NCBI RefSeq assembly: GCF_001908185.1
Contig: NZ_LGHM01000054.1
Span: 1 to 64,000 of the forward strand
Direction of reading: 5' to 3'
Source of the DNA: Bradyrhizobium sp. AS23.2
GTDB taxonomy: Bacteria; Pseudomonadota; Alphaproteobacteria; Rhizobiales; Xanthobacteraceae
Length of the DNA stretch: 64,000 nucleotides
Below, piece after piece: positions 47,315 through 59,678 of this stretch. Below the pieces are notes generated by a model. It was not told the DNA's origin and did no database searches. It worked only from the letters and a program-made list of their open reading frames with translations. Each line of letters begins with the position of its first letter. Within the stretch, counting starts at the first letter, position 1. Position numbers and translations under genes: made by a program.

Positions 47315-47581
47315 ATGTCCCCAATCAAGCTCTTGTCGATTGGATTGATCGCGATCGCCATGCTCACAACGTCCGCCGTGGCTCGCGAGAAACGACGCGT
47401 CATAGTACGCGCGCCCTTCTATATGGGCCATTCCGCCACCGCCGGCAGGTTCTACAAGCTTCCGCTTGAACCGGATGGCCGCTGGATTTTCTGGGACGGC
47501 ATTCCAATATGGTTCGGTCCGTCGGTCCGGGGCTGGCCCGGTCACATTTGCGACTGGGGCGACAATGGGCAGATATGCTGA
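47315..47581 (+). CDS. Small secreted protein, unknown function
   Basis: 88 aa. Signal peptide (KLLSIGLIAIAMLTTSAVAR), then an aromatic-rich mature part (YMGHSATAGRFYKLPLEPDG, WIFWDGIPIWFG) ending in two Cys (HICDWGDNGQIC). The short A/G-rich leader contains an AAAGG. Function unknown. Ends 19 bases before the pobA stop (convergent). Confidence 0.65.
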   Translation: MSPIKLLSIGLIAIAMLTTSAVAREKRRVIVRAPFYMGHSATAGRFYKLPLEPDGRWIFWDGIPIWFGPSVRGWPGHICDWGDNGQIC

Positions 47582-47600
47582 GTCATTGCTGCCGGTCTAC

Positions 47601-49729
<2,129 letters not shown>

Positions 49730-49757
49730 CGCGCCCGCCGCACCGGCGCACCGGCCG

Positions 49758-50147
49758 CTACCGATGCGCCCTCTCCTGCCCGGATTCCATGGACATTTCG
49801 TCCGGATGCCTCTCCTCATAGTGAAGGAAGAGATCGAGCAGGGCCAACAGCACGATGAAGACGCCAAAGCCGATGCTGAGATGCATCGCCCGCGTATGCG
49901 GGAACCCGAGCAGCCAGGGGGAGGCGATGAGCCAAACGCCCATGAGGACGTTGAGCCATTCCTCCCAGTCCCGGTAAGCGATTATGGCCGCCAGCGACAG
50001 CACGACGATGATCGCGCTCGTGACCCAGAGATCGATCTTGCCCTGGCTGTTGGTCAGCCTGAACAGCCACGGTGATATGAAGAGTACAGAAGCGAGAAAC
50101 AGATTGTAGACGTCAGGGACAGTTTCGGGCTTTTGCAGCCTGTTCAT
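49758..50147 (-). CDS. SPW-repeat membrane protein
   Basis: 129 aa with four hydrophobic helices and the two SPW motifs of the family: LFISPWLFRL and LIASPWLLGF, each at a helix start. The tail is acidic/His-rich. SPW proteins are uncharacterised inner-membrane proteins. GGAGAG precedes the ATG. No clear tie to the aromatic genes around it. Confidence 0.88.
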   Translation of the reverse strand: MNRLQKPETVPDVYNLFLASVLFISPWLFRLTNSQGKIDLWVTSAIIVVLSLAAIIAYRDWEEWLNVLMGVWLIASPWLLGFPHTRAMHLSIGFGVFIVLLALLDLFLHYEERHPDEMSMESGQERAHR

Positions 50148-50289
50148 GACACAGCTCTCCAAGAGGATATGTCGAACGAATCGCCGGGACGCGATTTGGT
50201 TCCTCTCGGCCGGGCCTACCTCGGGTAGACTTTGGTCTCGGGTCAAGTTGCAGCCAACCCGGCTGACCGGGTTGGTTGCATCGCGACGA

Positions 50290-50916
50290 TCAGACGTCGA
50301 AGAACACCGTCTCTTCCGGCCCCTGCAGATTGATCGTGAAGGAATACACGACCTTGCCCGCGCGCTCGCTGCGCGTAGCGATCAACGTTTTGCGACGCAC
50401 TGCCGGTTCGACCAGGTTGAGCACGGGATCGGCGGCATTGGAGGCCTCTTCATCGGAGAAATAGAGCCGCGTGTTGAGACCGATGTTGATGCCGCGCGCG
50501 ACGATCCAGACGTTGACGTGCGGCGCGCATTTGCGCCCCGTCTTGTCGGTGATGGCGCCCGGCTTGATGGTCTCGAAGGTGACGAGGCCGCTGTCGAAGT
50601 CGGAGCCGGCGCGGCCCCAGCCACGAAACTCCTCTTCCAGCGCACCGGCCGAGCGGTCGGCCGGATGATTGTAGCGGCCGGCGGCATTGGCCTGCCAGAT
50701 TTCGAGCAGCACATCGCGCAGCGGCGAGCCGGTGCCGTCGAGCACCTTGCCTTCCAGGACGATGCGCTCGCCTTGCGAGTTTGGCGTCGCCAGCATGTTC
50801 GAGAAATTCTTCTCGAAGATGTCGAAACCGGCCATGGCCGGGATCAGGCCGATATGAACGTAGGGCCCGGCGGTCTGCGAGGCGGTTTCCTTGAGGTAGT
50901 TGAGCGGCTGCGGCAT
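50290..50916 (-). CDS. pcaG: Protocatechuate 3,4-dioxygenase alpha subunit PcaG
   Basis: 208 aa. Ring-cleaving dioxygenase alpha subunit: QTAGPYVHIGL near the start, LEIWQANAAGRYNHPADRS, FRGWGRAGSDFDSGLVTFET and PHVNVWIVARGIN. The alpha chain lacks the Fe ligands, as expected (HINV region reads HVNV). Begins 4 bases after pcaH. It opens protocatechuate to beta-carboxymuconate with PcaH. Confidence 0.95.
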   Translation of the reverse strand: MPQPLNYLKETASQTAGPYVHIGLIPAMAGFDIFEKNFSNMLATPNSQGERIVLEGKVLDGTGSPLRDVLLEIWQANAAGRYNHPADRSAGALEEEFRGWGRAGSDFDSGLVTFETIKPGAITDKTGRKCAPHVNVWIVARGINIGLNTRLYFSDEEASNAADPVLNLVEPAVRRKTLIATRSERAGKVVYSFTINLQGPEETVFFDV

Positions 50917-50920
50917 GGAC

Positions 50921-51812
<892 letters not shown>

Positions 51813-52733
51813 ATGAAAGAAATCGATCATTTGGCCCTCGACGGCCACGCGCTCGAACTGTTCCTCGCCGTGCTGGAGGAAGGCTCGGTCACAGCAGCCG
51901 CAACGCGGCTCGGCCTGACCCAGTCCGCGGTCAGCCACGGGCTGAACAAGCTGCGACGGATCGCCGGCGATCCGCTGTTCGCAAAATCCGGCCGCGGCAT
52001 CGTCGCCACCTCCCATGCGCAGGCGCTGGCCGCAAAGGCGCGCGCGCTGATCGACGAAATGCGGAGCTTTGCCGGCGGCGTCAGCTTCGAGCCCGCGCGC
52101 GCGCAGCTCTCGCTGACGATTGCCGCCAACGACTTTCAGCGCGACCTGCTGCTGCCGCGTTTCTTCGATCATCTGGCGGGACAGGTGAAGAGCCTGAACC
52201 TGCGCGTGATCCCCTCGCAGTCGCCCTCGCCTGCGATGCTGCGCGAAAACCGCTGCGATCTCCTGATCACGCCGCTGCCACCGTCCGGCGTCGACATCGT
52301 GCAGAAGCGACTGCTGAGGGACCACTACGTCTGCTACTTCGATCCCAGGGCGCGCGCCGCACCAATCGGCCGCGGCGCCTATCTCGCCGCACGCCACGTC
52401 ACCGTGGTCTATACCGACAATGAGCGCCTCGACTTCGACCGGCGGCTTGCGGCCAACGGCTTCCACCGCGACATCGCAATCTCGGTGCCGAGCTTCTCCG
52501 GCGTGCCCTCATTCCTGCGCGGCTCGCAGATGCTCGCGAGCATGCCGAGCCTGCTTGCATCCGGCGTGATGCGCGGCTTCGCGCAAACGCGCATTCCACT
52601 GGCCTCGCGCACGCGCACGCTGGCCGAGCTGCCGATGTTCATGGTCTGGCACCAGCGCTACCAGAAAGACCCGGCCCATCGCTGGATCAGGAACCAGCTC
52701 GAGATCGTCGCGGCGACGGCCGCGGGCGGCTGA
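51813..52733 (+). CDS. LysR-family regulator of pcaHG (likely)
   Basis: 306 aa. N-terminal winged helix-turn-helix (LELFLAVLEEGSVTAAATRL, TQSAVSHGLNKLRRIAGDPL, AKSGRGIVAT) and a periplasmic-binding-like effector domain. The divergent position suggests control of pcaHG. It does not start like typical PcaQ proteins, so the inducer is open. The open frame extends into pcaH-antisense DNA; the ATG at 51813 is the natural start. Confidence 0.9.
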   Translation: MKEIDHLALDGHALELFLAVLEEGSVTAAATRLGLTQSAVSHGLNKLRRIAGDPLFAKSGRGIVATSHAQALAAKARALIDEMRSFAGGVSFEPARAQLSLTIAANDFQRDLLLPRFFDHLAGQVKSLNLRVIPSQSPSPAMLRENRCDLLITPLPPSGVDIVQKRLLRDHYVCYFDPRARAAPIGRGAYLAARHVTVVYTDNERLDFDRRLAANGFHRDIAISVPSFSGVPSFLRGSQMLASMPSLLASGVMRGFAQTRIPLASRTRTLAELPMFMVWHQRYQKDPAHRWIRNQLEIVAATAAGG

Positions 52734-52904
52734 ACAAAGATTCGGCCCCACCTGCGGCCCATCGGCCACACTGCGCGGGTGACCGCGCCGCTCCGCTGGA
52801 CCAGGGAATTATCTCACCGCCGCTGACGGGGCCGACCCGCGCGGGGGCCAGCCCCTCGCCAAACCCACTGGTTGCGCCAAGGCTGGCACGCTAGAATTTC
52901 AGCC

Positions 52905-54209
52905 ATGACAGTGACCGACATTGCGAGCCGGACCTACAATCACAGCTGGCGGCTGGATCCCATCATCCGCAGCCTGCTTGATACCGACTTTTATAAGCTA
53001 TTGATGTTGCAAATGATTCGGGAATCTTACCCGAGTCAGCAGGTGACCTTCTCGGTCATCAACCGGTCACGCCATGTGCGGCTCGCCGAGATCATCGACG
53101 AGGGTGAGCTGCGCGCCCAGCTCGACCATGCCCGCACCATCCGCTTCACCAAGAAGGAGCTGATCTGGCTTGCCGGTAACACGTTCTACGGCAAGACCCA
53201 CATGTTCTCGGCGGACTTCATCCGCTGGCTGGCCGAATTCCGCTTGCCCGAATACGAGCTGCGCAAGGTCGAGGGCCAGTACGAGCTGCATTTCCATGGG
53301 CCCTGGACCCACACCACGATGTGGGAGATTCCGGCGCTCGCGATCCTCAACGAGCTGCGCTCGCGCGCGGCCATCAAGGGCCGCGGCCGCTTCGAGCTCG
53401 ACGTGCTCTATGCCCGGGCCAAGGCCAAGCTGTGGACCAAGGTCGAGCGGCTGCGCAAGCTCGAAAATTTGCGCCTCTCCGACTTCGGCACCCGGCGTCG
53501 CCACGGTTTCCTCTGGCAGCGCTGGTGCGTCGAGGCCGTGAAGGAAGGCCTGGGCCCGTCCTTCATCGGCACGTCCAATGTGCTGCTCGCGATGGACAAT
53601 GATCTCGAAGCCATCGGCACCAACGCGCATGAGCTGCCGATGGTCGCGGCAGCTCTCGCCAAGGACGACGAGGAATTGCGCTGGGCGCCCTATCGCATTC
53701 TGGACCAGTGGCGCCAGACCTATGGCGGCAATCTCCTGGTCGCGCTGCCCGATGCCTTCGGCACCAAAGCCTTCCTGCGCGACGCGCCGGAATGGGTCGC
53801 CGACTGGACCGGCTTCCGCCCCGACAGCGCGCCGCCGATCCAGGCCGGCGAGGAGATCGTCGCCTGGTGGCGGAAGAAGGGTCGTAACCCCAAGGACAAG
53901 CTGCTGGTCTTTTCCGACGCGATGGACGTCGGCTCGATCGAGGAGACCTATCACCACTTCGCCGGGCGCGTCCGGCTCTCCTTCGGCTGGGGCACCAACC
54001 TCACCAACGACTTCGTCGGCTGCACGCCCGACGGCTCGTTCAACCTCGATCCGATCTCGCTGGTCTGCAAGGTGTCGTCGGTCGATGGACGTCCCGCCGT
54101 CAAACTCTCCGACAATCCGGAGAAGGCGACCGGCCTTCCCTCCGAGATCGATCGTTACCTGCGCGTGTTCGGCGACGCCGGCCGCGTGCGCCAACCGGTA
54201 TTGGTCTAG
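52905..54209 (+). CDS. pncB: Nicotinate phosphoribosyltransferase PncB
   Basis: 434 aa. Makes nicotinate mononucleotide from nicotinate and PRPP with ATP (NAD salvage). [53 protein letters not shown] (active-site region), [36 protein letters not shown] and [11 protein letters not shown] are canonical. The ATG at 52905 gives the normal length; the frame opens 11 codons earlier. Confidence 0.96.
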   Translation: MTVTDIASRTYNHSWRLDPIIRSLLDTDFYKLLMLQMIRESYPSQQVTFSVINRSRHVRLAEIIDEGELRAQLDHARTIRFTKKELIWLAGNTFYGKTHMFSADFIRWLAEFRLPEYELRKVEGQYELHFHGPWTHTTMWEIPALAILNELRSRAAIKGRGRFELDVLYARAKAKLWTKVERLRKLENLRLSDFGTRRRHGFLWQRWCVEAVKEGLGPSFIGTSNVLLAMDNDLEAIGTNAHELPMVAAALAKDDEELRWAPYRILDQWRQTYGGNLLVALPDAFGTKAFLRDAPEWVADWTGFRPDSAPPIQAGEEIVAWWRKKGRNPKDKLLVFSDAMDVGSIEETYHHFAGRVRLSFGWGTNLTNDFVGCTPDGSFNLDPISLVCKVSSVDGRPAVKLSDNPEKATGLPSEIDRYLRVFGDAGRVRQPVLV

Positions 54210-54273
54210 CACCAGACCGGACTTTCTCCATGGCGTGAGTTGCGCGCGAACGTGCACAAGCTGCGCGCCGCTG

Positions 54274-54894
54274 TCACCGGACGGGCAGAATCCCGAGGCC
54301 AGCGAGATGCGCGTCGAGAAATTGGTCGACCTGCTGGCGCAGCATCTGTGGCGGCACGGCCACCATGCGCTCTTCGAGGCCGAGCGAGATGATCCCGTGC
54401 ACCGCGGAGAACAGAGTGCGCGACAGAAGCGCGATCTTCACGTCATCCGCCTTCGGCAATAGCCGCACCAGGGGCGGATACATCAGCGCGAAGGCGTCCA
54501 TCACCATCTGCAGGATGTCGTCCGGATAAGGACGGTCGTCCTCCATCCGGTGCTCGAACAGCGAACGCAGCAGATTGGCGTGCTCGGCAAAGAATGCGAG
54601 ATAGGTCTCGGCAAGCCCGTAGAGCTGGCGAACGGGATCCTCGCTCGGAACTCCGGCAAGCCGCAACGTGAGCGCCTGAACGGTCTCCCGATTAACGGTC
54701 AGGATCACCCCGTCGAAGTCGCCGAACTCGTTATAGACGCTGCCGACCGAACAGCCGGCGGCCTCGGCAACGTCCCGAACCTTCAATGATCTCAATCCTT
54801 TAGTTGCAATTATGGCGCGGGCGATCTCCAGGATCTGGAGCCGTCGCCTAATTTTTTTCTGGTCGCGCAGCGATTCATCTTGAACATTGTTCAT
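54274..54894 (-). CDS. TetR-family regulator
   Basis: 206 aa. TetR helix-turn-helix: ILEIARAIIATKGLRSLKVR followed by DVAEAAGCSVGSVYNEFGDF, then a helical ligand-binding domain of the WHG type (YLAFFAEHANLLRSLFEHRM). Starts at ATG 54894, inside an operator copy. Divergent from a small gene and the acyltransferase fusion, which it probably represses. The frame is open eight codons further upstream, through the second operator. Confidence 0.9.
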   Translation of the reverse strand: MNNVQDESLRDQKKIRRRLQILEIARAIIATKGLRSLKVRDVAEAAGCSVGSVYNEFGDFDGVILTVNRETVQALTLRLAGVPSEDPVRQLYGLAETYLAFFAEHANLLRSLFEHRMEDDRPYPDDILQMVMDAFALMYPPLVRLLPKADDVKIALLSRTLFSAVHGIISLGLEERMVAVPPQMLRQQVDQFLDAHLAGLGILPVR

Positions 54895-54925
54895 TTTCAA
54901 GCTACTCATATTGAACATTGTTCAA
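54880..54925. promoter_or_regulatory. Two operator copies for the TetR regulator
   Basis: TTGAACATTGTTCA occurs twice, at 54880-54893 and 54911-54925 (the second copy ends TTCAA). Each is a near-perfect palindrome, and the copies start 31 bases apart (three helical turns). One overlaps the first codons of tetR and the other lies in the divergent promoter, so autoregulation is expected. Confidence 0.75.
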
Positions 54926-54946
54926 ACTAACTCGGAGACCTGCAAA

Positions 54947-55213
54947 ATGCAAACCCTCGCTGTTGATATTGCCACCACCTTTGTCGATGACGCCGCGGCT
55001 CTTGTGACCGGCCTTGGCCGGGCCGCCCTGAGGCTGGCGATGGCGCCGATCGATCGCATTGCGAATGCCTGCGACATTGCCGGCGTGCTCACTGAGCGCC
55101 GCGCGACCTTCCGGATGTGGCGGGCCAGCCGCGCCCGTGCCCGTCACGAAGGCCGCAGGTCCGGCTTGCTCGGCCGCCTCTCGCCCTTTCGCCACCTCTC
55201 CCATCTCACCTGA
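54947..55213 (+). CDS. Small hypothetical protein under TetR control
   Basis: 88 aa. A helical, mildly hydrophobic N-terminal half (DIATTFVDDAAALVTGLGRA, LRLAMAPIDRIANACDIAGV) and an Arg-rich C-terminal half (RMWRASRARARHEGRRSGLL). GGAG 9 bases before the ATG. It lies directly after the operator pair and 350 bases ahead of the acyltransferase fusion. Could associate with membranes; family not recognised. Confidence 0.6.
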   Translation: MQTLAVDIATTFVDDAAALVTGLGRAALRLAMAPIDRIANACDIAGVLTERRATFRMWRASRARARHEGRRSGLLGRLSPFRHLSHLT

Positions 55214-55564
55214 GACGACCACACCCGGCACGGTCGGGTCGGCCCGAATGCAAGAAGCGGTTGCAACAAAGGACTCATCATGTCCCCACATTCGCGTCCG
55301 ATGCTGTGTCTCTCTGCGATGCGGTTCAGCTTTTCGTCACCGCCCGGCGCGATATCCCGATCAGCGCGGCCCTTCCCGAGTCTGGCCGTGACCAGAAATC
55401 TGCGAACCTAACGAGATCGGTTGGAGACCAACAGGATCGGAGGCCCGGAGGGGACAGAGCAGGCGGCCGTCGCCAACCTGCAATCATCCGTCTCTACCTT
55501 ACGGTCGTGACGCCTCACCGACAATAAAACAACCTCAGGCTGCCTTACCAAAACAGGACTAGTC
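55214..55564. other. Leader region before the acyltransferase fusion gene
   Basis: 351 bases. A 43-codon frame starting at the ATG at 55280 (MSPHSRPMLCLSAMRF) has AAAGGAC upstream but no recognisable product. No terminator is obvious, so the small gene and the fusion gene may share a transcript. Confidence 0.4.
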
Positions 55565-58500
55565 ATGATCAGGGAATTGATGTCGTCACGCCGTTTCGCG
55601 CCGCTGTTCTGGGCGCAATTCTTCTCGGCGCTCAATGACAACGTGCTCAAGAACGCTCTCGTCATCATTCTGCTTTACAGCGCGGCAACCGGCCACGGTG
55701 ATGCCCTGGTGACTGTCGCCGGCGCCGTCTTCATCTTCCCCTATTTCATCCTGTCCGGGCTCGGCGGCCAGCTCGCCGACAAATACGTCAAGTCCGTCGT
55801 CGCAAGGCGGCTCAAATTCGCAGAGATCTTCGCCGCCGGCTTTGCTGCGACCGGCTTCTTTCTGCACTCGGTGCCCTTGCTGTTCGCAGCGCTCGCGCTG
55901 TTCGGCATCATCGCCGCCCTGTTCGGCCCCGTGAAATACTCCATGCTGCCGGATCAGCTCGAGCTCGGAGAGCTCGCGACCGGCAACGCGCTGGTCGAAG
56001 GCGCCACCTTCATGGCCATCCTCCTCGGCACCGTCGCGGGCGGCCAGTTCGTGGCCGGGTCCGCGCATATGGGCTGGGTCGCATCGGCCGTGGTCGTGCT
56101 GGCCCTGCTGTCCTGGGCCTTCGCCTCCCGCATCCCGGCGACCACGCCGTCTGCGCCTGATCTGCCCGTCACCACTAATCCCTGGACCTCGACGCTCGAT
56201 CTGTTGAAGACGCTCTACGCGGACCGGCGGCTATGGGACGGCACCGTGATCGTCTCCTGGTTCTGGCTGGTCGGCGCCATCGTGCTGTCGCTGCTGCCGG
56301 CGCTGGTCAAGGAGGTCGTCGGCGGCACCGAAGGCGTGGTCACGCTGTGTCTGGCGATCTTCGCGATCGGCATTGCCATCGGTTCGCTGTTCGCCGCCAG
56401 CCTGAGCCACGTTCGCCCGAACCTTGCGCTGGTGCCGATCGGCGCCATCATGATGGGATTGGCCGGCATCGACCTCGCCTGGGCCATCAGCGTGACCACG
56501 AGGGGGCATGAGATCACCTCGGTCGACTTCGCAAGGTCATTCGCAGGCCTGCGCATGCTGATCGACTTTGTCGCATTCGCTGTCGGCGGCGGCTTGTTCG
56601 TCGTTCCGTCCTTCGCCGCCGTCCAGGCCTGGTCGGCACCGACCGAGCGCGCCCGCATCATCGCCGCCGGCAACGTGTTGCAGGCCGCCTTCATGGTGGT
56701 CGGTTCGCTGTTCGTCGCGCTGTTGCAGGCGGGCGGATTGCATGTCGGCTGGATCTTCTTCGGCCTCGGCGTCGCCAGCTTCGGCGTGGTGTGGTTCGTG
56801 CTGACGAAGTGGGGCAAGGAAGGCGTACGCGATTTCGGCGCGCTGCTGTTCCGCGCACTGTTCCGCACCGAGGTTCGCGGGCTCGAGAACCTGCCGCCTC
56901 CCGGCACGCGCATGCTGATCGCGCCGAACCATGTCAGCCTGATCGACGGCCCGCTGCTGCATGCCGTGCTGCCGATCGACGCAAGCTTCGCAGTGGATAC
57001 CGGCATCTCCAAGGCCTGGTGGGCCAAGCCGTTCCTGCGCGTGGTCAAGCACTACACCATGGACCCCACCAAGCCGATGGCTGCGCGCGACCTGATCAAG
57101 CTCGTCGCCGCCGGCGAGCCGGTGGTGATCTTCCCCGAGGGCCGCATCACCGTCTCCGGCTCGCTGATGAAGGTCTATGACGGAACCGCGATGATCGCGG
57201 ACAAGGCCGACGCCGTGGTCGTGCCGGTTCGCATCGAAGGCGCACAGCGCTCGCGTCTCAGCTATCTCGACAGTAGCCAGATCAAGCGCTCGTGGTTTCC
57301 GCGGGTGACGGTCACGATCCTGCCACCGGTCAAGCTTCCGATCGATGAACAGCTGAAAGGCAAGGCGCGCCGCAACGCCGCCGGCAGCGCGCTGCAGGAT
57401 GTGATGATCGACGCCCTGGTGAAGAACGCCATGCTCGACCAGACGCTGTTCGAGGCGCTCGGACACGCCTATCGCGACCGCGACACCGGCAAGGTCATCG
57501 TCGAGGACGCGCTCGGCACCAAGCTGACCTATCGCAAGCTGATCCTCGGCGCGCAGGTGCTGAGCCGAAAGCTTGAAGCGGGCACTTCGGCCGGCGAGAA
57601 TGTCGGCGTCCTGCTGCCGAACTCCGCAGGCGTCGCCGTCGTCTTCATGGCACTGCAAAACATCGGCCGGGTTCCGGCGATGCTCAACTTCTCGGCCGGC
57701 CCGGTCAACGTCCTCGCCGCCATGAAGGCCGCGCAGGTCAAGACCGTGCTGACGTCGAAGGCCTTCATCGAGAAGGGCAAGCTCGACAAGCTGATGGCGG
57801 CGATCTCCACTGAAGCCCGCGTCATCTATCTAGAGGATGTTCGCGCCTCGATCGGTACGGCCGACAAGATCAAGGGCCTGCTCGCCGGCACGGCGCCGCG
57901 TGTCTCTCGCCAAGCGAACGATCCGGCCGTCGTGCTGTTCACGTCGGGCTCGGAAGGCACGCCCAAGGGCGTAGTGCTGTCCCACCGCAACATCCTCGCC
58001 AACGCGGCGCAAGCGCTGGCACGGGTCGATGCCAACGCCAATGACAAAGTGTTCAACGTACTGCCGGTGTTCCACTCCTTCGGGCTGACCGGCGGAATGA
58101 TGATGCCGATGCTCGCGGGCATTCCGATCTATATGTACCCCTCGCCGCTGCACTACCGGATCGTGCCCGAACTGATCTACCAGACCGGCGCCACGATCTT
58201 GTTCGGCACCGACACGTTCCTCACCGGCTATGCACGCTCGGCGCACGCCTACGACTTCCGCACCCTGCGCCTGGTGATCGCCGGCGCCGAGGCGGTCAAG
58301 GACCGGACGCGGCAGGTGTTCATGGAGCGCTACGGCATCCGCATCCTCGAAGGCTATGGCGTCACCGAGACGGCGCCGGTGTTGGCGATGAACACGCCGA
58401 TGGCCAACCGCCCCGGCACCGTCGGCCGCCTCTCGCCGCTGATGGAAAGCCGACTTGATCCGGTCCCCGGCATCGAGGAAGGCGGACGCCTCTCGGTGCG

Positions 58501-58969
58501 CGGACCGAACGTGATGCTCGGCTATTTGCGAGCCGAAAATCCCGGCGTGCTCGAAGCACTCGCCGAAGGCTGGCACGATACCGGCGATATCGTGGCGATC
58601 GACTCTGCCGGCTTCATCACCATCAAGGGCCGCGCCAAGCGCTTTGCCAAGATCGCGGGCGAGATGGTCTCACTGTCGGCGGTCGAGATCATCGCGACGA
58701 CGCTGTGGCCGCAGGCCGCGTCGGTTGCCGTGTCGATCCCGGACCAGCGTAAGGGCGAGCGCATCGTGCTGCTGACGACCGAAAAGACCGCCGAACGCGG
58801 CGCGATGCAGGCCGAGGCCAAGGCGATCGGCGCGTCCGAGCTGACCGTCCCCGCGACGATCATGGTGGTCGACAAGGTGCCGCTGCTCGGCACCGGCAAG
58901 ACTGACTACGTCACCGCAACTTCTTTAGCCCGCGAGCAGGCGTCGGCACCGGAGCGCGAATTTGCGTGA
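55565..58969 (+). CDS. aas: Triple fusion: LplT-like transporter, PlsC acyltransferase, acyl-ACP synthetase (Aas)
   Basis: 1134 aa. Residues 1 to about 415: twelve-helix MFS transporter like the lysophospholipid flippase LplT (FSALNDNVLKNALVII, GPVKYSMLPD). About 430-620: PlsC acyltransferase with NHVSLID (HxxxxD type) and FPEGRIT. About 640-1125: AMP-binding acyl-ACP/CoA synthetase with LFTSGSEGTPKGVVLSHRN, EGYGVTETAPV and GWHDTGDI. E. coli has lplT and aas as two genes; here they are one chain that would import, activate and re-acylate lysophospholipids at the inner membrane. Followed by an overlapping hydrolase gene. Confidence 0.93.
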   Translation: MIRELMSSRRFAPLFWAQFFSALNDNVLKNALVIILLYSAATGHGDALVTVAGAVFIFPYFILSGLGGQLADKYVKSVVARRLKFAEIFAAGFAATGFFLHSVPLLFAALALFGIIAALFGPVKYSMLPDQLELGELATGNALVEGATFMAILLGTVAGGQFVAGSAHMGWVASAVVVLALLSWAFASRIPATTPSAPDLPVTTNPWTSTLDLLKTLYADRRLWDGTVIVSWFWLVGAIVLSLLPALVKEVVGGTEGVVTLCLAIFAIGIAIGSLFAASLSHVRPNLALVPIGAIMMGLAGIDLAWAISVTTRGHEITSVDFARSFAGLRMLIDFVAFAVGGGLFVVPSFAAVQAWSAPTERARIIAAGNVLQAAFMVVGSLFVALLQAGGLHVGWIFFGLGVASFGVVWFVLTKWGKEGVRDFGALLFRALFRTEVRGLENLPPPGTRMLIAPNHVSLIDGPLLHAVLPIDASFAVDTGISKAWWAKPFLRVVKHYTMDPTKPMAARDLIKLVAAGEPVVIFPEGRITVSGSLMKVYDGTAMIADKADAVVVPVRIEGAQRSRLSYLDSSQIKRSWFPRVTVTILPPVKLPIDEQLKGKARRNAAGSALQDVMIDALVKNAMLDQTLFEALGHAYRDRDTGKVIVEDALGTKLTYRKLILGAQVLSRKLEAGTSAGENVGVLLPNSAGVAVVFMALQNIGRVPAMLNFSAGPVNVLAAMKAAQVKTVLTSKAFIEKGKLDKLMAAISTEARVIYLEDVRASIGTADKIKGLLAGTAPRVSRQANDPAVVLFTSGSEGTPKGVVLSHRNILANAAQALARVDANANDKVFNVLPVFHSFGLTGGMMMPMLAGIPIYMYPSPLHYRIVPELIYQTGATILFGTDTFLTGYARSAHAYDFRTLRLVIAGAEAVKDRTRQVFMERYGIRILEGYGVTETAPVLAMNTPMANRPGTVGRLSPLMESRLDPVPGIEEGGRLSVRGPNVMLGYLRAENPGVLEALAEGWHDTGDIVAIDSAGFITIKGRAKRFAKIAGEMVSLSAVEIIATTLWPQAASVAVSIPDQRKGERIVLLTTEKTAERGAMQAEAKAIGASELTVPATIMVVDKVPLLGTGKTDYVTATSLAREQASAPEREFA

Positions 58970-59651
58970 CGCGCAGACCAGAGCTTTTGCACCCGCGCAT
59001 GCGCGGTGCGACGGCGTGGTGCTGCTCCACGGCATCGGAGTCGGCCCCTGGTCGCTGAAGAAGCTCGAGCGAGCGCTGCAGTGCCGCGGTTTCGCGACGC
59101 TCAATCTCAACTACCCCAGCCGCAGGAAGCCGCTCGAGGCGCTTGCAGAGGAAATTCACGCGCCGGTCGCCGCATTTGCGGAGCAATGCGACGGCTCGAT
59201 CCACTTCGTCGCCCATTCCATGGGCGGGCTGCTCGCGCGAGTTTACATCGCAAGATACCGGCCGTCGCGGCTCGGCCGCGTCGTGATGCTTGGCACGCCC
59301 AATGGTGGCAGCGAGGTCGCCGATCTCCTGAAGCACCTTTCGATCTACCGCGCCGTTTTTGGCCCGGCCGGCCTGCAGCTTTCGACCGCCCAGGCCCCGG
59401 TGCTCGCCGCCCTGCCGCGGCCCGATTATGCGATCGGCGTCATCGCGGGATGCCGCACCATTGCTCCGATCGCCTCGGCCTTTGTCCTGCCGCGGCCCAA
59501 TGACGGACGAGTTTCAGTCGCGAGCTCGAAACTGATCGACATGGCCGACCACATCGTCGTCAAGGCGTCCCATACCGGACTGCCGCGTCACCCTGCCGCA
59601 ATCGAGCAGACGATCGCGTTCCTGCACGACGGCCGCTTCAGGTCGACGTGA
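58962..59651 (+). CDS. Alpha/beta hydrolase, lipase-like
   Basis: 229 aa. Alpha/beta-hydrolase fold: VVLLHGIGVGPWSLKKLER (oxyanion HG), HFVAHSMGGLLARVYIAR (nucleophile Ser in HSMGG), GTPNGGSEVADLL, and a C-terminal His in KASHTGLPRHP. Resembles PGAP1/lipase-type esterases. TTG start overlapping the fusion gene by eight bases, so co-translated with it; a lipid substrate is plausible (inference). Confidence 0.85.
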   Translation: MRDAQTRAFAPAHARCDGVVLLHGIGVGPWSLKKLERALQCRGFATLNLNYPSRRKPLEALAEEIHAPVAAFAEQCDGSIHFVAHSMGGLLARVYIARYRPSRLGRVVMLGTPNGGSEVADLLKHLSIYRAVFGPAGLQLSTAQAPVLAALPRPDYAIGVIAGCRTIAPIASAFVLPRPNDGRVSVASSKLIDMADHIVVKASHTGLPRHPAAIEQTIAFLHDGRFRST

Positions 59652-59678
59652 CTCTTGCCGCCGTCGCGCACGCCCTTA

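Noticed and set aside
53067..54257. 396-residue minus-strand frame over pncB
   Set aside because: Antisense shadow of a clearly conserved enzyme gene.
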